Assembly (NCBI GenBank): GCA_025963955.1
Contig: JAOPZU010000619.1
Location: forward strand, 1-5,348
Direction: 5' to 3'
DNA length: 5,348 nucleotides
Source of the DNA: Solirubrobacterales bacterium
GTDB taxonomy: Bacteria; Actinomycetota; Thermoleophilia; Solirubrobacterales; Solirubrobacteraceae
Part shown: positions 1 to 5,064 of the stretch, piece by piece
Layout: every line of letters begins with the position of its first letter
How positions within the stretch are numbered: position 1 is the first letter of the stretch
The notes under the pieces: model-generated
What the model saw: the letters and a program-made list of their open reading frames with translations, nothing else
Database searches by the model: none
Told to the model about the DNA's origin: nothing
Translations under genes and position numbers: made by a program

Positions 1-76
1 GGGCGACGGCGGGCGCGGCGAGGCCGAGCGCCGCGGCGATCAGGGCGCCCGAGAGCGCGGTGCGGAGTCCGTTCAC
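1..76 (-). CDS. N-terminus of a secreted protein (signal peptide only, runs off the window)
   Basis: Read on the minus strand from GTG at 76-74, the frame stays open to the window edge and gives 25 residues, beginning MNGLRTALSG and ending LAAPAVA. This is a textbook Sec signal peptide: a short N-region with one Arg at position 5, an Ala/Leu-rich hydrophobic core at about residues 7-20, and a signal peptidase I site of the AxA type (A23-V24-A25). The mature protein lies outside the window, so its function cannot be told. No Shine-Dalgarno lies just upstream. Instead a TAGTGT -10 box sits exactly 7 bases before the GTG, which fits a leaderless transcript and supports this start. The gene is divergent from the methyltransferase at 127. 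A lipoprotein is not indicated, because no Cys follows the hydrophobic core in the visible part. Confidence 0.72.
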   Translation of the reverse strand, partial: MNGLRTALSGALIAAALGLAAPAVA

Positions 77-99
77 GGGCGCAACACTACGTCTAGACT
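72..99 (+). promoter_or_regulatory. Putative promoter of the methyltransferase gene
   Basis: TTCACG at 72-77 (-35-like) and TAGACT at 94-99 (TANNNT -10) are separated by 16 bases. Transcription would start near 105-107, leaving about 20 bases of leader that contain the Shine-Dalgarno at 115-120. The -10 box lies only 4 bases from the oppositely oriented -10 box at 84-89, and the -35 overlaps the start codon of the divergent gene, so the two promoters physically overlap. The assignment is from pattern only. Confidence 0.4.
84..89 (-). promoter_or_regulatory. -10 box of a putative leaderless promoter for the secreted-protein gene
   Basis: The minus strand reads TAGTGT, a TANNNT -10 hexamer. 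Seven bases (77-83) separate it from the GTG start at 76, so the expected transcription start falls on or next to the start codon. I see no convincing TTGACA-like -35 element 16-18 bases further upstream. Confidence 0.5.
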
Positions 100-114
100 C
101 CCCCGCTTGCGACT

Positions 115-120
115 GGGGAG
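115..120 (+). promoter_or_regulatory. Shine-Dalgarno GGGGAG deciding the GTG start at 127
   Basis: GGGGAG ends 6 bases before the GTG at 127-129, the usual spacing. It favours this GTG over the in-frame ATG at codon 7 (145-147). It also contrasts with the neighbouring genes that appear to be leaderless. Confidence 0.6.
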
Positions 121-126
121 CGGGAC

Positions 127-930
127 GTGAAGCTGCGCACGACGATGGGCCGCAACCGGGGGCTGCTCGTGCCGACCCTCCGGGGGGTGGCGCGCGGGGT
201 GGTGGCCCGCCGCGCGGAGTTCCGCCACCACGTGGTCCGTGACGCGTGGACGATCGCCAAGCGCTTCGCCGCCCCGGGTGTGGTGAACATCGAGAAGCGC
301 GAGATCCCGCTGGTCATGAGTGCGAAGGTCGACGGCTACCTCGACGACCACCAGCGGATGCTCATCGCGGCACTGGCCCAGGGGCTCGGCTTCCGGACGT
401 TCTTCGAGATCGGGACCAACCGCGGCCGCACGACGTGGACCGTGGTGCGCAACTGCCCGGACATGCGCGCCTACACGCTGGACGTCCCGCTCGAGCGCTC
501 CGCGGACGCCGCCGAGCTGGCCATGGGCTCGGACGACCAAGTCTTCTTCCGGCCGGGCGAGGCCACCGGGGAGGCGTTCCACGGCACCCAGGAGGAGACG
601 CGCATCGAGCAGCTCTGGGGCGACTCGGCGAGCTTCGACTTCTCGCCCTACGCCGGCACGATCGACCTGGTCTACATCGACGGCGCCCACACCTACGAGT
701 ACGTCCACTCCGACACCGCCCGCGCCCTGGAGATGCTCTCCCCCGGCGGCATGATCGTCTGGGACGACTACGGCTCCAACCCCGGCGTCTACGCTGTGGT
801 CAACGAGCTGGCCCCGACGCTCGACCGCCCCGTCTACCACGTGTTCGGGACGCGGATGGCGATCTACTCCCGGACCGACTTCGTGGTGCGCCGTCCGTTC
901 GACGACCACGCGTCGCTGCCGACGGTCTGA
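127..930 (+). CDS. Class I SAM-dependent methyltransferase, Methyltransf_24 type
   Basis: This is a 267-residue cytoplasmic protein with no signal peptide or membrane segment. The SAM-binding motif I is EIGTNRG at residues 94-100, after a hydrophobic strand. An acidic residue at the end of strand 2 (D119, in TLDVPLE) fits ribose binding. The segment DLVYIDGAHTYEYV at about 180-193 is the hallmark 'DGxHxYxxV' region of Methyltransf_24-type enzymes. It is followed by SPGGMIVWDDY (205-215), the post-strand-5 motif with an acidic pair. The first 85 residues form a basic, mostly helical N-terminal extension. Family members methylate small molecules or sugars, including glycans made by nearby clusters; the substrate here cannot be read from sequence. 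The gene ends with TGA and meets the GH10 gene tail to tail with 5 bases between the stops. A role in decorating the exopolysaccharide is an inference from position only. Confidence 0.88.
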   Translation: MKLRTTMGRNRGLLVPTLRGVARGVVARRAEFRHHVVRDAWTIAKRFAAPGVVNIEKREIPLVMSAKVDGYLDDHQRMLIAALAQGLGFRTFFEIGTNRGRTTWTVVRNCPDMRAYTLDVPLERSADAAELAMGSDDQVFFRPGEATGEAFHGTQEETRIEQLWGDSASFDFSPYAGTIDLVYIDGAHTYEYVHSDTARALEMLSPGGMIVWDDYGSNPGVYAVVNELAPTLDRPVYHVFGTRMAIYSRTDFVVRRPFDDHASLPTV

Positions 931-935
931 CGCGG

Positions 936-2009
936 CTACGGCGCCCGCAGCGCCGCCTGGAAGGCCGCGTAGGCCGGCTTCGGCTTGAGCTCGTCGTCCA
1001 GCAGCGTCGCGCTGCCGTAGCCCGGGGAGGAGGACGGGATCCACGAGTGGCGGTCCGTGAAGCCCCAGACGGTGAGCGCGCGGCAGCGGGGGACGCTGCG
1101 GCAGACCCGCACGAGGTCCCCGTAGACCTCGGCCTGCACCTTCAGCTGCTCGGGCGTCCCGGGGTCCTTCACGCTGACGTCGGCCTCGGTGATGGCGACG
1201 TCGACCCCGAGGTCGCTGAAGCGGCGCAGGTTCTGCGCCATCGACGGCGGGACCCCGTTCAGATTGAAGTGGGCCTGGAAGCCGACCTCGTCGATGAGCC
1301 CGCGCCGCTTGAGCTCACGCACGACCTTCAGCAGCGTGTCGGCCTTCGGGCCGCTGCCGTCCGCCCCGATCTCGTTGAGCGCCAGGCGGGCGTCCGGGTC
1401 GGCCTTCCGCGCGGCGGCGAAGGCCTCGGCGATGTAGGACGGGCCCAGCGTGTCGAGCCACAGGCCGGGGCGCAGGCCGCCGCCGTCGGCCATCGCCTCG
1501 TTCACGACGTCCCAGGTGCGCACCCGGCCGCGGTAACGCCGCATCTCGGTCGTGATGTGGTCCGTCATCAGCCGGCGCAGCGCGGGCGCCTTGAAGCCGC
1601 CGTCCGCGAGCCAGCCCGGCAGCTGCGAGTACCAGACCAGCGTGTGGCCCCGCACCTTCAGCCGGTGCCGGCCGGCGAAGTCGACCGCGCGGTCCGCGGC
1701 GTCCCAGTGCAGCTCGCCCTGCTTGGGCTCGACCGCGTCCCACTTCATCGCGTTCTCCGGCGTGATCGCGTCGAACTCGGTCCCGAGGACGTGGCGGTAG
1801 CCCGGCTCGTGCTGCAGGGCGCCGTCGTCGAGCGCCGTGCCCAGGAGGATGCCGCGCGCGGCGGCCAGCCGGCCGAGCCCGAGGCCCGGCAGCGGCTGCG
1901 CGTCCGGGCCCTTCTGCGCGTCGTGGTGGGCGGCGATCGCGCCGAGCGTCGCCAGGACGACGAACACGACGGGCGCGAGGAGGATCCAGCGGCGCAGCCG
2001 GCGGGACAC
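936..2009 (-). CDS. Exported GH10 glycoside hydrolase (endo-1,4-beta-xylanase type)
   Basis: This 357-residue protein begins at GTG and ends with TAG. Residues 1-7 are Arg-rich and 8-27 hydrophobic, giving a Sec signal peptide or an uncleaved anchor, so the enzyme acts outside the membrane. The GH10 barrel covers about residues 48-355. All core residues are present: K89 and W90 (ENAMKW), H122 (RGHTLVW), W126, Q129, the acid/base E171 in WDVVNEA, Q245 and H247 (GFQAHF), the nucleophile E275 in VAITEADV, and W315 and W323 (VWGFTDRHSW). C303 and C309 match the conserved disulfide just before the last strand. Two usual positions differ: WHSQ is WYSQ (Y127), and the NDYN-type strand-5 loop reads LNEIGADG (211-218). 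The family retains beta-1,4-xylan bonds. The gene lies 19 bases after the glycosyl-phosphotransferase stop, with only a weak GGGCGG ribosome site, suggesting co-transcription. I infer that it trims or releases a polymer made by the same cluster; scavenging of plant xylan is the alternative. Confidence 0.92.
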   Translation of the reverse strand: MSRRLRRWILLAPVVFVVLATLGAIAAHHDAQKGPDAQPLPGLGLGRLAAARGILLGTALDDGALQHEPGYRHVLGTEFDAITPENAMKWDAVEPKQGELHWDAADRAVDFAGRHRLKVRGHTLVWYSQLPGWLADGGFKAPALRRLMTDHITTEMRRYRGRVRTWDVVNEAMADGGGLRPGLWLDTLGPSYIAEAFAAARKADPDARLALNEIGADGSGPKADTLLKVVRELKRRGLIDEVGFQAHFNLNGVPPSMAQNLRRFSDLGVDVAITEADVSVKDPGTPEQLKVQAEVYGDLVRVCRSVPRCRALTVWGFTDRHSWIPSSSPGYGSATLLDDELKPKPAYAAFQAALRAP

Positions 2010-2028
2010 GAGCGCTACCGCCCGCGGC

Positions 2029-3573
2029 TCAGAACGCGCCGCGGCGGGTGAAGACCGCCGGGACCGTCTTGACGAGGATCGTGAGGTCGAGGAAGACCGA
2101 CCACCGCTCGAGGTACAGGAAGTCCAGGCGGACGAGGTCGTCGAAGTCCAGGTCGCTGCGCCCGGAGACCTGCCACAGCCCGGTGATGCCGGGCAGCACG
2201 AGGTAGCGCTTCTTGTGCCACTCCTCCAGGCGCTCGAAGTCGCGCTGGGGCAGCGGTCGTGGCCCGACCAGCGACATGTCGCCCTTCAGGACGTTCAGCA
2301 GCTGCGGCAGCTCGTCGAGGGAGAACTTGCGCAGGAAGCGCCCGAAGGGCGTCATCCGGGGGTCGTCCTTGATCTTGAAGAGCGCACCCGAGGCCTCGTT
2401 GAGCGACTCCAGGTCCGCCTGCTTCTGGTCGGCGTCGCGGTACATCGTGCGGAACTTCAGGCAGGCGAACGGGACGCCGCCGATGCCGGGGCGGATCGAG
2501 CGATAGACGATCGGCCCGCGCGAGGTGAGCTTGATGAGCAGCGCGCTGACCAGCAGCAGCGGGCTCAGCAGCAGCAGCAGGAGCGAGGCGACCGTCACGT
2601 CGAAGATCCGCTTGACCGCGAAGTCGATGCCGTCGAAGACCGGGGGCTTGAGCTCGAACAGCGGGACGGTCTGCCCCGGGACGAACTCCGCGCGGTGGAT
2701 GAGGATCTCCATCGTCGACGGCGCCACCCGCACCCGCACCCCGCGCTGGTGGCACTGGGCGACGAGGTCGACCGCTTCGCGCTGGGGGAAGTCGGGGTCG
2801 GCGATGATGACCTCGTCCAGCCGGTGCGCGGCGATGATGTCGTCGAGGTCCTCCAGCCGGCCGAGGGACCGCAGGCCGTTGTCCGGCCGCGGGACGAGCG
2901 AGACGAAGCCGACGACGCTGATCGCCGGGTGCGGCCCGTCCTGCAGCGCGTGGCCGACCGCCTCGATGTGCTTGCCCGTCCCGACGATGACCGCCCGGCG
3001 TTGGTAGCCGGCCGCGCGCAGCGCCATGCCCGTCAGCCGCTCGTAGACGTAGCGCGTCCCGGACACGTACGCCACCGCGAACAGCAGCGTCCCGTAGAAG
3101 ATGTAGTAGCTCGAGAACGTCTCGCCCTGGACCAGCGCGAAGATGACGGTGACGAACATCGTCTGGAAGAGCGAGCCGACGATGCGGGTGAGCCCGGGCC
3201 GGGCCGCGCGCTCCGCGTACAGCCCGCTGCGGGCGAACAACAGCGCCGCCACGAGGTAGGCGAAGGCCACCGAGTGGCGGGCCTCCCCGAGCGAGCGATC
3301 GAAGTTCCAGTGGTCGCGCAGGTAGGCCTTGAGGACCAGGGCGGTCAGGATCGCGCCGAAGATCGCGACGAAGTCGAGGACCAGCAGCGAGCCGATCCGG
3401 GCCCCGCGCCGAGCGGTGTCGAGCTTCAGCAGGAAGCCGAGGACAGGCGGCCGGCGCGAGCGGACGTCGCGGCTGGGGGCGGGGCGGTCGACGGCAGGCA
3501 CGAGCTCGGGCGCGGTGCGGCCCTTGCCTTCCTCGCCGGGCGCGAGGCCCGGTGTCTGACGTGTCGACGGCAT
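2029..3573 (-). CDS. Undecaprenyl-phosphate sugar phosphotransferase (exopolysaccharide initiating enzyme)
   Basis: This 514-residue membrane protein is counted from the ATG at 3573. It transfers a sugar-1-phosphate from a nucleotide sugar to undecaprenyl phosphate at the inner face of the membrane, the first step of lipid-linked glycan assembly. After a Pro/Arg-rich tail of about 60 residues come four membrane segments (about 62-82, 101-114, 130-148, 157-172). A Rossmann-like domain opens with RRAVIVGTGKH (192-202). The C-terminal bacterial sugar transferase domain has the Leu-rich re-entrant helix with its SP break (about 328-350), CLKFRTM (371-377), the catalytic Asp-Glu pair in SLDELPQ (D420, E421), SLVGPRPLP (434-442) and PGITGLWQVSGR (461-472). 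This is the large WbaP/CpsE-like architecture (TIGR03025 style). The sugar cannot be predicted. A GTG at 3645 would add 24 residues, but it has no ribosome site and gives an odd Arg/Pro stretch. The ATG has a TAGCTG box 7 bases upstream. The GH10 gene follows after 19 bases. Confidence 0.9.
   Translation of the reverse strand: MPSTRQTPGLAPGEEGKGRTAPELVPAVDRPAPSRDVRSRRPPVLGFLLKLDTARRGARIGSLLVLDFVAIFGAILTALVLKAYLRDHWNFDRSLGEARHSVAFAYLVAALLFARSGLYAERAARPGLTRIVGSLFQTMFVTVIFALVQGETFSSYYIFYGTLLFAVAYVSGTRYVYERLTGMALRAAGYQRRAVIVGTGKHIEAVGHALQDGPHPAISVVGFVSLVPRPDNGLRSLGRLEDLDDIIAAHRLDEVIIADPDFPQREAVDLVAQCHQRGVRVRVAPSTMEILIHRAEFVPGQTVPLFELKPPVFDGIDFAVKRIFDVTVASLLLLLLSPLLLVSALLIKLTSRGPIVYRSIRPGIGGVPFACLKFRTMYRDADQKQADLESLNEASGALFKIKDDPRMTPFGRFLRKFSLDELPQLLNVLKGDMSLVGPRPLPQRDFERLEEWHKKRYLVLPGITGLWQVSGRSDLDFDDLVRLDFLYLERWSVFLDLTILVKTVPAVFTRRGAF
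2566..2580. repeat. (CAG)5 triplet tract inside the transferase gene
   Basis: Five perfect CAG units on the plus strand (CTG on the coding strand) follow another three at 2551-2559. They encode the poly-Leu core of the re-entrant membrane helix of the sugar transferase. Slippage would add or remove whole Leu residues without a frameshift. Confidence 0.7.
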
Positions 3574-3580
3574 GCCTGGA

Positions 3581-3586
3581 CAGCTA
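3581..3586 (-). promoter_or_regulatory. Possible leaderless -10 box of the sugar transferase gene
   Basis: The minus strand reads TAGCTG, a -10 box that deviates from TANNNT only at its last base. It lies 7 bases before the ATG at 3573, the same spacing as at other genes here. No -35 element is recognisable. If real, the transferase and GH10 genes can be transcribed independently of the UDP-xylose synthase gene upstream. Confidence 0.3.
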
Positions 3587-3657
3587 ACGAGCGCCGGCCG
3601 CGGAAGTCTGCGGTTTTGTGGGCGAGAGGGCGGGCAAGATCGCACCGAGGCTGACGC

Positions 3658-3678
3658 GGGTCACCCGGTCGGGTACCC
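3658..3678. promoter_or_regulatory. Paired dyads GGGTCACCC / GGGTACCC (possible operator or hairpin)
   Basis: In the 181-base gap between the UDP-xylose synthase and sugar transferase genes, two short palindromes, GGGTCACCC (3658-3666) and GGGTACCC (3671-3678), are separated by GGTC. Together they can also fold as one imperfect hairpin with a single bulged C. No run of T follows in the direction of transcription, so an intrinsic terminator is unlikely; an operator is possible. The rest of the gap shows only a weak TAGGGT -10-like hexamer on the minus strand at 3696-3701. Confidence 0.3.
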
Positions 3679-3754
3679 TGCCCTGCCTGGCGCGAACCCT
3701 ATCGCGCGCGTCCGATGCGTCTCTCCCGGCCCGCCCGTCCGCCGCGGACTCCGT

Positions 3755-4702
3755 CTACTGCTTGCGCCCGATCAGGACCTCGCGGCCGGAGCCCTCGAGG
3801 GTCTTCTGCAGCCCCTCGCGCAACGAGACCTCCGGCTGCCACCCGAGCCACTCCTGTGCGCGCGTGATGTCGGGCCGGCGCTGCTGCGGGTCGTCGGTCG
3901 GCAGGACCTCGAAGACGATCTCGCTCTTGGAGCCGGTGACGTCGATGACCGCCTGGGCCAGCTCCAGCAGCGTGAACTCGTCCGGATTGCCGATGTTGCA
4001 CGGCTCGTGCTTGCCCGACTCCGCCAGCAGGATCATGCCCCGGATGAGGTCGTCGACGTAGCAGAAGGACCGCGTCTGGCTGCCGTCGCCGAAGACGGTG
4101 ATCGGCTGATCCTGCAGCGCCTGGCGCATGAACGTCGGGATCGCCCGGCCATCGAACGGACGCATGCGCGGCCCGTAGGTGTTGAAGATGCGGATCATCG
4201 AGGTGTCCACGCCCTGCTGGTTGTGGTAGGCCATCGTCAGCGCCTCGGCGTACCGCTTGGCCTCGTCGTAGACGCCGCGCGGGCCGATCGGGTTCACGTG
4301 ACCCCAGTAGTCCTAGGAATGCGGGTGGACCTTCGGGTCGCCGTAGACCTCGGACGTCGAGAAGAGCAGGAAGCGGGCGCGGTGCTTCTTCGCCAGGCCG
4401 AGCGCGTGATGGGTGCCGTGCGAGCCGACCTTCAGCGTGTGCAGCGGCAGACGGAGGTAGTCGATCGGTGAGGCCGGCGAGGCCGCGTGGTAGACGACGT
4501 CGACGGGCTCGTCGACGTAGAACGGGTTGACGATGTCCAGTTGACGGAACTCGAACTCCGGGACCCGGATGTGCTCGATGTTGTGCAACGAGCCGGTCTC
4601 CAGGTTGTCCGCGCAGATCACGCGGTGTCCACGAGAGAGCAGTTCGTCGCACAGGTGCGACCCCAGGAAACCGGCACCGCCGGTGACGAGACACGTGGCC
4701 AT
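3755..4702 (-). pseudogene. UDP-glucuronate decarboxylase (UDP-xylose synthase), interrupted by one in-frame TAG
   Basis: From the ATG at 4702 to the TAG at 3757-3755 one frame spans 315 codons, the normal length of bacterial UDP-xylose synthases (extended SDR family, EC 4.1.1.35). They convert UDP-glucuronate to UDP-xylose via an NAD-dependent 4-keto intermediate in the cytoplasm. The NAD-binding GGAGFLGSH lies at residues 8-16, YHAASPASP at 71-79 and STSEVYGDP at 115-123 with the catalytic Glu E118. After codon 130 come DYWG, then [14 protein letters not shown] with the catalytic Tyr145 and Lys149 (YxxxK), [24 protein letters not shown] and a C-terminal LGWQPE segment. Codon 130 is TAG where the family usually has Glu in HPxxEDYWG, so a GAG-to-TAG change is the simplest cause. 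The truncated product would lack Tyr145/Lys149. No frameshift or other decay is visible, which suggests a very recent mutation, a sequence error or readthrough. A TAGGAT box 7 bases before the ATG suggests leaderless expression. Confidence 0.88.
4313..4315 (-). other. Premature amber codon (TAG) in the UDP-xylose synthase frame
   Basis: The coding strand reads CAT TCC TAG GAC TAC TGG GGT, i.e. H-S-stop-D-Y-W-G. The frame before and after is identical, so this is a substitution, not a frameshift. The bases around it form the palindrome TCCTAGGA (4311-4318). TAG also ends this gene, the GH10 gene and the Cys-rich gene, so TAG works as a normal stop in this organism. Confidence 0.93.
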
Positions 4703-4709
4703 CGGCCGA

Positions 4710-4715
4710 ATCCTA
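4710..4715 (-). promoter_or_regulatory. -10 box of a putative leaderless promoter for the UDP-xylose synthase gene
   Basis: The minus strand reads TAGGAT (TANNNT), then 7 bases, then the ATG at 4702. No Shine-Dalgarno is present between them. A -35 element is not recognisable. The box lies in the 92-base gap after the Cys-rich gene, in which I see no clear intrinsic terminator. Confidence 0.5.
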
Positions 4716-4794
4716 GTGCCGCGTGCGCGTGCACCCCGCTGCGCCCGGTCTGACACGGACCTCGCCGCCGGGGGGGAGCGCGCTGTGCGGGCGG

Positions 4795-4971
4795 CTACTT
4801 CCGGGCGGCCTTGAAGGCCTTGCCCGGGATCTTCTTCGCCGGCTCGTAGGTGCGCTTGTCGAGGCGGACCGCGAGACCTTCCGCCTCCAGGCGCTTCCAG
4901 ACGACGGGGCACTTCTTGCACCGCGGGCCGCTCTTGCAGCACTTCTTCTTGACGGTGAGGGTGTCGCCCAT
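4795..4971 (-). CDS. Small basic Cys-rich protein, function unknown
   Basis: This is a 58-residue protein starting with ATG at 4971 and ending with TAG. It is strongly basic (about 15 Lys and 5 Arg). The cysteines cluster near the N-terminus as [16 protein letters not shown]11, C12, C18 and C21, i.e. a CC-x5-C-x2-C pattern that could hold zinc, an iron-sulfur cluster or another metal. A short helix (about [12 protein letters not shown], 23-34) follows, then a Lys-rich tail. There is no signal peptide or membrane segment. It resembles small uncharacterised actinobacterial proteins with a CC...C..CP motif, a recollection I cannot check here. No Shine-Dalgarno precedes it; a TACGGT box lies 9 bases before the ATG. 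The frame continues upstream of this ATG, but that part would overlap the ferritin gene antisense and is unlikely to be coding. Its promoter shares a 13-base element with the divergent ferritin gene, hinting at an iron or redox role. Confidence 0.72.
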   Translation of the reverse strand: MGDTLTVKKKCCKSGPRCKKCPVVWKRLEAEGLAVRLDKRTYEPAKKIPGKAFKAARK

Positions 4972-4980
4972 GGAACGGAG

Positions 4981-4993
4981 ACCGTACCCGCCG
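4981..4993 (-). promoter_or_regulatory. Promoter element CGGCGGGTACGGT of the Cys-rich gene
   Basis: On the minus strand this 13-mer contains a TACGGT -10 box, 9 bases before the ATG at 4971. It matches the ferritin promoter element at 5045-5057 at 12 of 13 positions, in the opposite orientation. Confidence 0.45.
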
Positions 4994-4994
4994 C

Positions 4995-5017
4995 GCCCCG
5001 CCCGCAAGCGGCGGGGC
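4995..5017. repeat. Perfect 8-bp inverted repeat GCCCCGCC / GGCGGGGC
   Basis: The two arms (4995-5002 and 5010-5017) flank a 7-base loop in the divergent promoter region between the Cys-rich and ferritin genes. A smaller perfect palindrome, CGGCGG-G-CCGCCG, follows at 5023-5035. Both lie upstream of both genes, so a terminator role is unlikely. They may be operators or a by-product of extreme G+C content. Confidence 0.45.
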
Positions 5018-5044
5018 CGGATCGGCGGGCCGCCGTGCGCAGGA

Positions 5045-5057
5045 CGGCGGGTACAGT
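5045..5057 (+). promoter_or_regulatory. Ferritin promoter element CGGCGGGTACAGT with leaderless layout
   Basis: TACAGT at 5052-5057 is a TANNNT -10 box lying 7 bases before the ATG at 5065, with no Shine-Dalgarno between, so the mRNA probably starts at the ATG. The seven bases CGGCGGG ahead of it repeat the sequence before the divergent -10 box. I see no AT-rich Fur- or IdeR-like box. Confidence 0.5.
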
Positions 5058-5064
5058 TGCCGGC

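Noticed and set aside
73..1044. A 323-codon minus-strand frame antisense to the methyltransferase
   Set aside because: It is a shadow of the methyltransferase, which has clear SAM-binding motifs, a promoter and a Shine-Dalgarno.
1986..2009. Twin-arginine signal on the GH10 enzyme
   Set aside because: The N-terminus MSRRLRRW has paired Arg but lacks the following FLK-type consensus; a Sec signal or membrane anchor explains it better.
246..2051. A 601-codon plus-strand open frame across the methyltransferase and GH10 genes
   Set aside because: It reads out of frame through one recognised gene and antisense through another. Its product is an Arg/Ala/Pro-rich low-complexity string with no motif, the usual artefact of high G+C DNA.
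3574..3645. GTG at 3645 as the start of the sugar transferase (24 extra residues)
   Set aside because: There is no ribosome site, the added stretch is Arg/Pro-rich and unlike a conserved N-terminus, and the ATG at 3573 has a plausible -10 box at the spacing seen for its neighbours.
1837..3654. A 605-codon plus-strand open frame antisense to the sugar transferase
   Set aside because: It has a charged, repetitive composition typical of antisense frames in high-GC DNA. The opposite strand encodes a clear transferase with all family motifs.
4313..4315. Amber codon recoded to an amino acid (for example pyrrolysine)
   Set aside because: TAG is the natural terminal stop of three genes in this window, the family position is usually Glu rather than a special catalytic residue, and nothing suggests a recoding element nearby.
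4995..5017. Intrinsic terminator
   Set aside because: The hairpin lies upstream of both divergent genes and no T run follows on either strand.
4972..5064. Fur or IdeR box controlling ferritin
   Set aside because: The region is almost pure G+C with no AT-rich dyad resembling either consensus.
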